NCBI GenBank assembly: GCA_023206055.1
Contig: CP065366.1
Location: 1,550,001-1,614,000 of the forward strand
DNA length: 64,000 nucleotides
From: Vibrio cyclitrophicus
GTDB lineage: Bacteria; Pseudomonadota; Gammaproteobacteria; Enterobacterales; Vibrionaceae
Direction: 5' to 3'
Shown here: one piece after another, positions 51,003 to 59,445 of the stretch
Numbering within the stretch: position 1 is the stretch's first letter
Layout of the letters: each line of letters starts with the position of its first letter
Notes under the pieces: model-generated
Seen by the model: only the letters and a program-made list of their open reading frames with translations
Told to the model about the DNA's origin: nothing
The model's database searches: none
Translations under genes and position numbers: made by a program

Positions 51003-51313
51003 TGGTTAAGTTGAACATACGGGTTGGAAAGAAAACTCTGTCGCACTCAGGCAAAACGGTATCTTTCAAGCTATAAATATGGATGGATACTAGCATATTC
51101 AAGGCTTAAGGGCTGTATTTAATGTTTTTATTCAAGTGGGTTTTTAGTGTGTTAGCGTGAAAATTAGTCGAGATTTGCTTGAATAATAGCCTTTGATGTA
51201 AGGGGAAGGTAAACATTGCCCATTTTGTGTCAGATTTAGGACTAAACATGAATGGAGCAGGGTTTCTTAACGTTATATACTTATGACTTTATATAATCCG
51301 ACATGAGATATGT
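51003..51313. other. Divergent promoter region, no gene seen
   Basis: AT-rich 311 bp between the DUF2760/Hsp70 operon and the diguanylate cyclase gene. I looked for a heat-shock (sigma32-like) promoter CTTGAA/CCCCAT facing the operon and did not find a convincing one. Confidence 0.45.
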
Positions 51314-52852
51314 ATGCCGCATACAATCGACCCGTTGACAGGGTTGAAGAGAAGAACCTTGCCAGTAGTTGCTTTTTTGGTCACCTTTCTGATTACGGTG
51401 TTATGCGTTGTGTTGGTGGCTCTTAATCAAAATCGTGCCTTGAACATGAATTTGGAGAGCTTTGCTAAACACCAAACTCTAAGCCTAAAAGCGTTTATTG
51501 ATAACGATGTTGCTTACATTGGTTCTGGTGCTAATTTTTTCTACGCAAATGATCCTGAAAACTGGGATAAGTTTGATCGTTTTGCCCAACAAACGATTAA
51601 TGTTTCAAAAAGTCTAATTGGCTTGCAATGGATGCAAAAAGTGACAGCCGATGAGATTGAAGAACAAACTGCTCAGATGGAAGAAAAGTACCCATCATAT
51701 AAGTTATTCACTATTCCAAAACATGAATCAAAAGCTTTTGGTTACATCTTAGATGGTGAGCCAGCCTTTGTTGCGACTGATATCTACCCAAATACCGAAC
51801 CAAATAACAGAGTTCTTGGTTTCTACTCTTCTCGTGAACGATTTAAGCGCGTTTTAGACAATATTAAACAGACGCGCCAAGCTAATATTTCAGACAAAGT
51901 TCGTTTAATACAAGATGGCTTAGACCCAGAAATACCGAAAAGTGGCATGCTGGTGTATCACCCTGTATTTGAAGGCGAAAGTGACAATTTGCTCGGTGTT
52001 GTGATTGGTGTGGTTCGTACGACTTATTACTTTGAGAACTTACTGGCGTCCACTGCGGGTGATATGAATGTATATGTGCGAGTGACCGATACGGGTTTTG
52101 AAGCAGAAGATTCTCCCATTTTGTTTGAGACTGAAGGTTTTGAAGGCGTAACTGGGCACCTTATTACCAAAACCATTAGCCTAACCAACCGTGATTGGAA
52201 AATTGATTATAAGATAGGTTCATGCATCTCGTTTTCCGGCTACTTGGTACTCGCCGGCATTGCTTTAGTTGGGACCACTATCTCTTTATTGCTGGCCTAC
52301 ATAGTTAATCTACAAATTCGTGAGAAACAACGTTTGTACCAAATGCTAGATGAGAGGACGGAAGAACTTCGCTTTTTAGCCAATCATGACAGCTTAACCG
52401 AGGTCTACAACCGACGAGCGTTTAATAAGAAATTAGACAAAGCGATTGACCGCGATAAACCATTTAGCCTTATTGGTTTTGATATCGATAAGTTCAAAAA
52501 CATCAACGATCAATTTGGTCACCCAGCGGGTGATGCATTGCTGATTCACGTCGTCAAACTGATCTCTGTTAATTTGAAAGATGGTGATGACCTGTTCCGT
52601 TTAGGAGGTGATGAATTCTGCATCATTTCGAGTATCTCAGATCACGAAGCGTTGGAGCGTTATTTAGCATGTATCCTCAATACTGTTAGCCGCTCTTATT
52701 GTGAGCACAAAGGTCGCCAATTGAGCTGTACACTTAGTATTGGCGCTTCTATTCGTAGCAATGAAAATACCGAAGAAATTCAACAGCGAACCGACAGCAT
52801 CTTGTATCAAAGTAAACTAAACGGTCGAAATCGAGTCACAATTGCAGGCTAA
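51314..52852 (+). CDS. CHASE-GGDEF diguanylate cyclase
   Basis: A 512-aa membrane protein. TM1 (~17-38), a periplasmic CHASE domain (~80-245, with SLIGLQWMQKVTADE and RVLGFYSSRERF), TM2 (~308-330), a short coiled coil, then GGDEF (~355-510). The active-site motif is intact: GGDEF at 431-435, with FDIDKFKNINDQFGH before it. The inhibitory-site RxxD is absent; KDGD at 422-425 occupies its place, so product feedback inhibition is unlikely. It should make c-di-GMP in response to an extracellular ligand, possibly a small molecule such as a cytokinin-like or peptide compound; the ligand is unknown. Confidence 0.93.
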   Translation: MPHTIDPLTGLKRRTLPVVAFLVTFLITVLCVVLVALNQNRALNMNLESFAKHQTLSLKAFIDNDVAYIGSGANFFYANDPENWDKFDRFAQQTINVSKSLIGLQWMQKVTADEIEEQTAQMEEKYPSYKLFTIPKHESKAFGYILDGEPAFVATDIYPNTEPNNRVLGFYSSRERFKRVLDNIKQTRQANISDKVRLIQDGLDPEIPKSGMLVYHPVFEGESDNLLGVVIGVVRTTYYFENLLASTAGDMNVYVRVTDTGFEAEDSPILFETEGFEGVTGHLITKTISLTNRDWKIDYKIGSCISFSGYLVLAGIALVGTTISLLLAYIVNLQIREKQRLYQMLDERTEELRFLANHDSLTEVYNRRAFNKKLDKAIDRDKPFSLIGFDIDKFKNINDQFGHPAGDALLIHVVKLISVNLKDGDDLFRLGGDEFCIISSISDHEALERYLACILNTVSRSYCEHKGRQLSCTLSIGASIRSNENTEEIQQRTDSILYQSKLNGRNRVTIAG

Positions 52853-52939
52853 ATGAGCACTTGATGTAACAAGGGTCGAGTTCCTGGCTGTGCTCATGTA
52901 CAATTTCACGAAATTTTTGACGAGAGAATTAGGCGACGT

Positions 52940-53470
52940 ATGAATCACAATCGAGTGGTGTGTTTCGATTTGGAAATGTGCTGTTGGAGCGAAAATGGTG
53001 TAGGAACAACAGGGGAGATCATTGAAGTGGGTCTTGCTGAGATTGATCTAGCATCTGGCACTATCGTGAAGCGAGCGCAATACTACGTTAAGCCAGAGAA
53101 AGACGAAGTCTCTCTGTTCTGCGCCGAGTTAACGGGCATTACACCTCGTAAAATCGAAAAACAGGGTCGCCCATTAGAGTCTGTTATCAAGTCGATGATT
53201 AAGAATTTCGGTGGCCCAAAGAAAATCTATGCAGCGTGGGGACGTGACGACCTCATCTTACACAAAGAGTGTAAAGATAAAGGCATCGAACCTCCGTTTA
53301 GCGAGTTTATAAATATCGCAACGCTTTATCGGATTCAGAATCGATTGAAAGAAAAACGCATTGGTCACCGCGCGGCTCAAGAAGCGAAAAATATTGAGTG
53401 GGAAGGCCGTCAGCACTCTGGTTATGTCGATGCGTATAACCTCGCGAAGTTGGCGTTAACGATGCTCTAG
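52940..53470 (+). CDS. DEDDh 3'-5' exonuclease (ERI-1/KapD-like)
   Basis: A 176-aa exonuclease-fold protein. Exo I is VCFDLEMCCW at residues ~6-15; Exo II includes AAWGRDDLILHKEC near 100; Exo III is HSGYVDAYNLAKL near 158-170, giving the DEDDh set. The short form, the FDLE motif and the GEIIEVGLAEID following resemble the ERI-1/KapD group of RNA exonucleases rather than DnaQ. It lies 87 bp after the cyclase gene and is probably transcribed separately. A terminator follows. Substrate is inferred. Confidence 0.85.
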   Translation: MNHNRVVCFDLEMCCWSENGVGTTGEIIEVGLAEIDLASGTIVKRAQYYVKPEKDEVSLFCAELTGITPRKIEKQGRPLESVIKSMIKNFGGPKKIYAAWGRDDLILHKECKDKGIEPPFSEFINIATLYRIQNRLKEKRIGHRAAQEAKNIEWEGRQHSGYVDAYNLAKLALTML

Positions 53471-53497
53471 ATAGCAGCAGTGAACACCCAAACATAG

Positions 53498-53527
53498 AAA
53501 AGCCATCTACTTGTAGATGGCTTTTTG
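53498..53527 (+). terminator. Intrinsic terminator after the exonuclease gene
   Basis: AAAAGCCATCTA pairs with TAGATGGCTTTT across a CTTG loop, then T. It sits before the convergent LruC gene. Confidence 0.88.
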
Positions 53528-53589
53528 GTTTAATTTTTATCGGTATTTCTAAAGATTAATTCATATTCTAATGACCAAGATCGAGTTAT

Positions 53590-55275
53590 TTACCATACCC
53601 TCGACCCTGTCGGTGATGTGAACCAGTCCGTTTGAAGTGTACCGCCAGACTCTGCCCACGTGGTTAGATGTTCATATGCTTCACAAGTATCAATACGTTC
53701 GTATGGGTGAGACCATTGACCTGGGATATCTAGAGCCCACGGGTGGCCAGTCGTGTTTTGATAGTATTCACCTTCACTTGTGACTGTATCATCATCGCCA
53801 GCACCGAACATTGCAGTATCTGCTACATCCGTATTTGGATAGTTCATCAAGTGAATCTCTCTACCTCTCGCGTTGGGTTTGTAAATGAACGGGTTAAAAT
53901 CAGTATTGCTTAGCGCAGGAATTGAACCATCAATCACCAGCGAGACACTGTAATCGACTAAGCTTCGTGCATCACCTGACTCTGTGTTGTAGAAGCTATA
54001 GGTGCTTGTACTTGGCAGCATCGCCGCGACACTATCAATCACAACAAATACCAATTCGCCTGAGTGACCGGCTTCTGGTGTTAACGCCACGGTAGCGCCG
54101 TTGTATGTTTTGGTCAGTGAGGTGACATCCGTGTCTTCAAGCCCTGCTATCGAAATAGCGAAACCATTATCTTCAGCCGCTCCACGAGCAATAGCTTGGC
54201 CGTAGTAATCAAAACGAGTGATTTGGTTATTCGCGTTTGTATAAACACCTAATGCGTAGTGGCTAACAAAGTCATTCAGATCGTAGTCACCTTCATTTGG
54301 CCATAAATCTTCGTAAGCTAATGTGTACCATCCACTGGTTGGTGTTCGGCTATAGAAAGCGATTGTCGGATCGTTTGGTGCATAGTCGTTGGCATCTGAT
54401 ACACCATCACCGTCACTATCCCCGAGTGAAGGCCATTCAATCTCAGCGATTTCACTAATCAGCCCATTCTGGTCAATAGCGATGACCTGAACCTTCCAAA
54501 GTTCTCCAATCTCAGTTTCACTGGCCGGCAACGTGGCATTACTGTTGTCATTTTTTCCGACAAACTCATCATCCACATAGAACCCTTGACCTACGTCGAC
54601 AAACCAACGGTAGCTATAAGTTACAGAATCACCGTCTGGGTCTTCCGGTGTTGGACCGGTTACTGTCACAACCAAGTCGTCATTATCACCGAGTCCAGTG
54701 CTGCGACTTAGAGTTGGTGTAGAAGGAGGGTTATTAGCAATGGTGACATAAGTCACACTGATAAGGCTGTAATCCAGTGTGGTTAGCCAACCATCGTTAT
54801 TCACATCAATATCTAGGTCTACATTCACCAGACTGTCGTCAAGTGAAGCGATAGGGAGGTCAAAAACGGTTGTCGACCAGTTATTGTTGGTACCTTGCAA
54901 GAACCCGGGAGTAAGTAAAGAACCGTCAACAGCGATACTATCGTATTCTCCGTTTTCCCCGTGGTGTGCTTCTGAGTCAACATCATAAGCGTAAATAGTG
55001 AGTGTCGCTGCGGTAATCTGTGCGCCATCAGGAACCGTTAAATTATGTTGCCAAGAGTAGTCTTCGTTTGCTCGGCTGTAGATGCTGAAGCCATAACCAG
55101 AAGGGGCGATGTAATGTGGTGAGGTACTACTTGCATCGATTTTTTGAGTCACTGTTATTGAGCCATCACCGTTAGTGGTTGTTGTGTTTTCTGTTGCAGC
55201 TGCAAACGTCTGTTGCGAGAATGAACACATAGCGACTGAACCCATCAGCATTAGAGATTTTTTAATATTTTTCAT
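53590..55275 (-). CDS. Secreted LruC-domain protein
   Basis: A 561-aa exported protein. The signal peptide is ~1-25 (ends QTFAAA). A beta-rich domain (~30-175) is followed by an Ig/cadherin-like segment (~180-275, PSTPTLSRSTGLGDNDDL) and a Ca-binding thrombospondin-type-3 stretch (GDSDGDGVSDANDYAPNDP, ~290). The C-terminal LruC/DUF4842-type domain (~310-555) has the typical YEDLWPNEGDYDLNDFV. LruC proteins are surface or extracellular proteins of unknown function. It begins 11 bp after a lipoprotein gene, so the two are an operon, probably an envelope or matrix pair. Confidence 0.85.
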   Translation of the reverse strand: MKNIKKSLMLMGSVAMCSFSQQTFAAATENTTTTNGDGSITVTQKIDASSTSPHYIAPSGYGFSIYSRANEDYSWQHNLTVPDGAQITAATLTIYAYDVDSEAHHGENGEYDSIAVDGSLLTPGFLQGTNNNWSTTVFDLPIASLDDSLVNVDLDIDVNNDGWLTTLDYSLISVTYVTIANNPPSTPTLSRSTGLGDNDDLVVTVTGPTPEDPDGDSVTYSYRWFVDVGQGFYVDDEFVGKNDNSNATLPASETEIGELWKVQVIAIDQNGLISEIAEIEWPSLGDSDGDGVSDANDYAPNDPTIAFYSRTPTSGWYTLAYEDLWPNEGDYDLNDFVSHYALGVYTNANNQITRFDYYGQAIARGAAEDNGFAISIAGLEDTDVTSLTKTYNGATVALTPEAGHSGELVFVVIDSVAAMLPSTSTYSFYNTESGDARSLVDYSVSLVIDGSIPALSNTDFNPFIYKPNARGREIHLMNYPNTDVADTAMFGAGDDDTVTSEGEYYQNTTGHPWALDIPGQWSHPYERIDTCEAYEHLTTWAESGGTLQTDWFTSPTGSRVW

Positions 55276-55286
55276 GGCAGCTATCC

Positions 55287-55775
55287 TTAGTCAGAATCCA
55301 GAACAATGTCGCAAGAAACTAGCAAATCAGTAGTGACGTTATCTAGGTCAACGGTACTTCTACACTCTTGACCACGCACCTGAGCAACGATTTCCAAACC
55401 TTCCCAGTTGGTTGGAATACTAAAGTCACTCACCAATTCACCATCGCGGTTCGACATACCAGAGTAGAAGGCTTGAGGATCTGTTTGGTCTGAGGTCACG
55501 CTGTATAGTTTGATTATGTGGGAGCCGCGAATCGGAGCTGGCTCACCATCCTTGTATGAAAAACTACTGACGACGTTGACGCTCATTGTTCGCGAAGTCG
55601 TTCCTCGCCACTCAAAACTGTCCGGTACAGCAATATCAACAAAAGTCGTATTGGCAGCTGTTGCGGCAGGACTCGCAGCGCTGTCTGCTGAGCCACCTCC
55701 ACCTCCACCGCCGCAGGCGATGAGAGACATTGATGTGACCGATGTTAAGAGGAGTGTTTTTAATTTCATCATCAT
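55287..55775 (-). CDS. Lipoprotein of unknown function, partner of the LruC protein
   Basis: A 162-aa lipoprotein. The signal peptide ends in a lipobox, SLIAC with Cys near residue 21, followed by a run of seven Gly and a Ser/Ala-rich linker. The mature domain is beta-rich with two Cys (GQECRSTVD and LVSCDIV), perhaps disulfide-linked. No family recognised; carboxypeptidase-like or Ig folds are possible. Only 11 bp separate it from the LruC gene downstream, so they are cotranscribed. The Gly run suggests sorting to the outer membrane or surface, which is inference. Two ATGs precede MKLK; the exact start is uncertain by two codons. Confidence 0.8.
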   Translation of the reverse strand: MMMKLKTLLLTSVTSMSLIACGGGGGGGSADSAASPAATAANTTFVDIAVPDSFEWRGTTSRTMSVNVVSSFSYKDGEPAPIRGSHIIKLYSVTSDQTDPQAFYSGMSNRDGELVSDFSIPTNWEGLEIVAQVRGQECRSTVDLDNVTTDLLVSCDIVLDSD

Positions 55776-56217
55776 AATCTTCCGTAATTGATTGAGGTCG
55801 TGTAAAACTTAAAGAGCAATGACTGCGCCAGTTTTTATGTTGCTGATAATAAAGGGAAAATTTGATTATTTGATGTGGTTTGAAATTAATTGTATATCAG
55901 CATCTCAATTAGAGAATCAATCTGACGATAACGAATAAATGATGGCCTGATAATGAGATTGGATAGGGAATTGGATTCAGTTTTCACGAATGCTGAGTGA
56001 GGAAAGTTGAATGTGCAATTAAGAGACATTTGACTGGTATTTCTCTTGTTCAATAGGTGGTCGGTATCGGTTTTTATATCAACACAAACAGAATGAGAAG
56101 AATGTTAATTCTTAATAAATATCAGAAGCGCTTTAATTAATATTAAATCGCAGGTTTCGACCTTGATTGGGCAGGGCTAGATGATAGCGTTAGCTCACCC
56201 AAAACAAGGAGAATAGG
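55776..56217. other. AT-rich divergent intergenic region
   Basis: 442 bp between the lipoprotein gene and the secreted ABM-like gene. Strongly AT-rich with many short A/T runs, as in regions silenced by H-NS or read by ToxR-like regulators. AAGGAG precedes the ABM gene start. No ORF or hairpin is evident. Confidence 0.45.
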
Positions 56218-56574
56218 ATGAAGAACATAATTAAGTATGGATTGGCACTGGGGGCGCTAAGCTTAAGTGCGTTAGTTTCGGCAAAACCCGTTGTATTGAT
56301 AAACACTTTTTCAGTCGAGCCAGCCCATGAAGCCGCAACGTTAGCGTATTGGGAAAGCGCAAGAGACGTATTAAAGCAGCAACCGGGATACTTATCGACC
56401 AAGTTACACCGCTCTTTAAGCTCAGATGCGACATACCGCTTTATCAATGTCGCTGAATGGGAAAGCAAGAAGCAATTCCATGATGCAATACAAGTGATGA
56501 GAGAAGAGCTACCACCTTTAAAAATCGAAGGGGTTTCTGCTGACCCTAACTTGTATGAAATTGTTCGCGACTAA
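56218..56574 (+). CDS. Secreted ABM-like (antibiotic biosynthesis monooxygenase fold) protein
   Basis: A 118-aa protein with a signal peptide (MKNIIKYGLALGALSLSALVSA, cleavage ~22), then a small ferredoxin-like domain: VVLINTFSVEPAHEAATLAYW, QQPGYLSTKLHRSL, YRFINVAEWESKKQF. This is the ABM pattern, a dimeric alpha/beta barrel used by heme-degrading or quinol monooxygenases, here exported. No metal or heme ligand can be assigned. It lies 15 bp before the next gene, which has two related domains; both are likely one operon. A third gene region nearby encodes a ToxR-like regulator. Confidence 0.8.
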   Translation: MKNIIKYGLALGALSLSALVSAKPVVLINTFSVEPAHEAATLAYWESARDVLKQQPGYLSTKLHRSLSSDATYRFINVAEWESKKQFHDAIQVMREELPPLKIEGVSADPNLYEIVRD

Positions 56575-56589
56575 TTAGGAAACCACATA

Positions 56590-57285
56590 ATGAAAACAGC
56601 GCCAGGAACCTTTTTAGCTATTTTTAGCTTTCTATTTTCAGCCCTTCTATTTTCTAGTTACAGTCATGCTGCGGCATACGGCGTGTCAGTGGCTTGGAAA
56701 ACCGATGACGCTCAAGCGGTATTTGAGGCAATGCCTCATCAGCAAAAAGCATTTGCTAACTTAATTGATGCGGGCTTGGTCCACGATATGTTCGTATCAG
56801 AAAGCTTTATCGGAGATAAGAAATTTCCGATTATTAAGTTTGTGATTGAAGCGGACAGCGAACAGCACGTTCGAGAGTTGATTGGTAATTTACCATTCCA
56901 ATTTAAAGAGCTTGTAGAGGTGACTGAAATCAGAGACATCGGTAATAAATGGTTAAACACCGAAGTCGCTTTCAAAAACTACGCAGTAGAACTCGCTTGG
57001 AAAGAGCCAGAGAATCAATTCATTGTCGATGAGATTATCAGTCAAGATTTACAAATGGTTGTCGATTGGAGTGCTCAAGGCGTGATTACGTCTGCTTACT
57101 TAAAACATCAAGAAATAGCACAAGAGAAGCCAAACCAAAAAGCGATGATCAGACCAATCTACTCAATGGCAATATTGGCTAAAAATGAAGAACAAGCACG
57201 CGAAGTTGCCAACCAGTTGAATGCAGTAAAGCTAGGCTTCGCTGAAGTCATGGTCAGTGAACTGGGCTTTAAACTAGACCTATAA
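56590..57285 (+). CDS. Secreted protein with two related domains
   Basis: A 231-aa exported protein. The signal peptide is ~1-28 (ends SYSHAAA). The mature part contains two similar halves: YGVSVAWKTDDAQAVFEAM (~30) and YAVELAWKEPENQFIVDEI (~132), each followed by a strand around GLVHDMFV or GVITSAYL and a C-terminal strand. This suggests duplication of an ~95-residue ABM/YCII-like ferredoxin fold. It follows the single-domain ABM gene by 15 bp. A terminator follows. No ligand is known; the family name is tentative. Confidence 0.75.
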   Translation: MKTAPGTFLAIFSFLFSALLFSSYSHAAAYGVSVAWKTDDAQAVFEAMPHQQKAFANLIDAGLVHDMFVSESFIGDKKFPIIKFVIEADSEQHVRELIGNLPFQFKELVEVTEIRDIGNKWLNTEVAFKNYAVELAWKEPENQFIVDEIISQDLQMVVDWSAQGVITSAYLKHQEIAQEKPNQKAMIRPIYSMAILAKNEEQAREVANQLNAVKLGFAEVMVSELGFKLDL

Positions 57286-57337
57286 ATAATGGGCTCTCTA
57301 GACCTCATTAGTTGTTCTAACTGCTAGGCTTTGTACT

Positions 57338-57376
57338 AAGGTGAGTGAGTTTAAGTGACTGACTCACCTTGTTGTT
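57338..57376 (+). terminator. Intrinsic terminator after the secreted-protein operon
   Basis: AAGGTGAGT (57338-57346) pairs with ACTCACCTT (57362-57370), with a T-rich tail. An open frame continuing into the next gene from 57369 begins inside it and cannot be the real start. Confidence 0.75.
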
Positions 57377-57446
57377 ATTTCATCTTGTTACTCGTAGAAC
57401 TTATATTTCACTTAATTATTGGTTAGACTTCGCGCCATTCTTTTCT

Positions 57447-58373
57447 ATGTATGGCTTGGCATTAGAACAACCAAGCAAACACCTTTTTGATGACCTTTTT
57501 ATTTATGAACTCCTCGCTGAAATGAACGCCGATAGCCATGAAAAAATCACCTTAAACGCTTCGGGTATAGAGCTGATTAATAACACACTCATTGATTCTG
57601 AATCAGGCAAGCAGGCCACCTTATCTCCCTCAGAAAGCCTGATCCTTGAACATTTAGTGAAGAACAGCCCAAAAGCCGTTGGTCGCGACTTTTTGCTTGA
57701 GCATTGTTGGCCGGGCAGGGTGGTGACAGGCAGTTCGCTTAATGTTGCGGTCAAGAACATTCGCACAGCACTAAATTCGCTTGAGTGTGATTGCAAAATT
57801 TTAACGGTTCAAAAGGAAGGGTATAGCTTCAATGGCCCGAGACAGGTTGGTAGTTATTTATCGACGCCAACGCCTGCGACTGACGTACATGTTGAATCGA
57901 GAGTTGTTGAATCGACGTCTTCAGAGATTGCCACCACCACAGATGACTTAACGTTTGTAGCAAAGTTCAAGCCTTCTGGTATGAACAGACAAGCTGGGCA
58001 ATCAAAGCAACAGTACCCACAATCTCATCAGTCTATGGTGAAGCACTTTATCACTCATAATCGATCTCGTATCGCAGGAATCGTAGTTAGCGTGTTTCTT
58101 GTCATGTTGTTTTATCAATTTGCTTTTTTTATGGATAAGACGAGCTATCGCGGCATGGATGTTTATCACGACAGTTTGAACTTTGATCAAGAACTGTTCA
58201 TTGAGTTGAATACCGTGTCAGAACTCGGTGTTGAGTCGCTCTACCTACATCGCATTGGCGTTGGGTGTCAGAACATTCAAGCTGTTGCTTTGATAAACGG
58301 GCGCTGGAAAGAGATGAGCTATCAGTTTAAATCGCTCTCTTGTGATGACGACAATGACGATGAGCGAGGCTAA
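57447..58373 (+). CDS. ToxR-like transmembrane transcriptional regulator
   Basis: From ATG 57447 the protein has 308 aa. A winged-helix OmpR/ToxR-type DNA-binding domain (~40-130) has TLSPSESLILEHLVKNSPKAV, GSSLNVAVKNIRTAL and KEGYSFNGP. A linker leads to one membrane helix (~208-229, IVVSVFLVMLFYQFAFF) and a ~75-residue periplasmic part with two Cys (C274 and C299), like the Cys pair of V. cholerae ToxR. Five bases after its stop begins a small membrane protein, as ToxS does behind ToxR. It lies just downstream of two secreted-protein genes, which may be targets. I do not think it is ToxR itself. Confidence 0.85.
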   Translation: MYGLALEQPSKHLFDDLFIYELLAEMNADSHEKITLNASGIELINNTLIDSESGKQATLSPSESLILEHLVKNSPKAVGRDFLLEHCWPGRVVTGSSLNVAVKNIRTALNSLECDCKILTVQKEGYSFNGPRQVGSYLSTPTPATDVHVESRVVESTSSEIATTTDDLTFVAKFKPSGMNRQAGQSKQQYPQSHQSMVKHFITHNRSRIAGIVVSVFLVMLFYQFAFFMDKTSYRGMDVYHDSLNFDQELFIELNTVSELGVESLYLHRIGVGCQNIQAVALINGRWKEMSYQFKSLSCDDDNDDERG

Positions 58374-58378
58374 CCGAT

Positions 58379-58816
58379 ATGAATCGTAAGTTTTGGATGC
58401 CTATCTTGCTCACGCTTTTTGTGATTATAAATGTAGGCTTAATCTCTGGGCTAGCAACTAAAAGTACCTATAAATTTTCCGCAGAGTATCCAATGGTAGG
58501 CTGGGAAAAAATCTCACTTCGATTGGAAAGTGGTCGGGTAAAAATGCAGTACATTGGTTACGACATCGATGGGAACGTTGCTCAAACCAAGCAAATGTTT
58601 GGAGTGTTCTTGCGCTGGGGTAATCACTACTACCTTTATCAATTGGACCAAGACCAGGCCCAAGATAAACAGACTTTCAATATCAAACACTTATACATCC
58701 AACAAACGCAAGGCAAGCGCAGTGTATTGGTGTCAAACCAGCGTGGCCTTTATGTGACGAAAAAAGGCACGCCGTTAGAGCTGAAAGGCATCATGTATGG
58801 CGATCGATTACGTTAA
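58379..58816 (+). CDS. ToxS-like single-pass membrane protein
   Basis: A 145-aa protein with an N-terminal membrane helix (~5-26, WMPILLTLFVIINVGLISGL) and a ~115-residue periplasmic domain rich in beta strands (FGVFLRWGNHYYLYQLDQDQ, GLYVTKKG). It starts 5 bp after the ToxR-like gene, so the genes are coupled. Size, topology and placement are those of ToxS or TcpH, which protect or modulate their ToxR-like partner in the periplasm. Sequence similarity to ToxS is not obvious, so the role is inferred from arrangement. Confidence 0.75.
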   Translation: MNRKFWMPILLTLFVIINVGLISGLATKSTYKFSAEYPMVGWEKISLRLESGRVKMQYIGYDIDGNVAQTKQMFGVFLRWGNHYYLYQLDQDQAQDKQTFNIKHLYIQQTQGKRSVLVSNQRGLYVTKKGTPLELKGIMYGDRLR

Positions 58817-58849
58817 TACGGAAGCTTGACGCGAATAGAAAACCTTTGG

Positions 58850-59299
58850 TTAGCTTTTACCGAGGACGTTCAGCTTAGTTTTGATAAAGTCACTGTGGTC
58901 AACGTAGAGCAGCTCTGCTGTTTTACGGATCACAGAGTCTTCGATAGGGTCAATTTCCCCATCGGCATGCGCCACTTCCCACATCGCTTTGATTAAGTCG
59001 ATTCGCACTGGCTGAGATAGGTCTCTGAGTTGTGATGTAAAGTCATACAACGATACCGATTGCTCTACTTTCGGCTCTGCTTGCGCGAGCAGCACCTTTG
59101 CTTGTTCTTCATCTAAATTCAGCAAGCGTTGCAGAAGCTGTAGTTTAGCGACTCTTTCTGATTCATTGATCTGATGGTCGGCTCCCGCCACTTCACACAA
59201 CAAACTCGCGATGGCGATATTAGGTGATGTGCCTTGGTTTTTGCTTAGGTCCTGGCCTTCAATCAATTGTTTGAACATTGATGTGAGAGAATTGAACAT
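58850..59299 (-). CDS. TerB-like protein
   Basis: A 149-aa helical protein with the TerB-type layout: ASLLCEVAGADHQINESERVAKLQLL near residue 33 and AMWEVAHADGEIDPIEDSVIRKTAELL near 105. These are two similar halves each with a metal-binding-like acidic loop (GADHQINESE and HADGEIDPIE). TerB family members occur in tellurite and stress loci; this one stands alone without other ter genes, so tellurite resistance should not be assumed. The gene is convergent with the ToxS-like gene. Confidence 0.8.
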   Translation of the reverse strand: MFNSLTSMFKQLIEGQDLSKNQGTSPNIAIASLLCEVAGADHQINESERVAKLQLLQRLLNLDEEQAKVLLAQAEPKVEQSVSLYDFTSQLRDLSQPVRIDLIKAMWEVAHADGEIDPIEDSVIRKTAELLYVDHSDFIKTKLNVLGKS

Positions 59300-59445
59300 A
59301 ACGAGCTCCAGTTAAAATGTGTATCGGGTTCCGTAACGCTGATAGCTATCAACTATAACCATAACTATTGGGTCTACAGAGTGTGATCGCAAGCGTCTTT
59401 ACTAAAAACTGACATTACGGATACGCGAGCGATAAGGAGCACATC

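Noticed and set aside
58850..59299. Tellurite-resistance locus
   Set aside because: Only an isolated TerB-like protein is present; no terA, terC, terD or terE neighbours.
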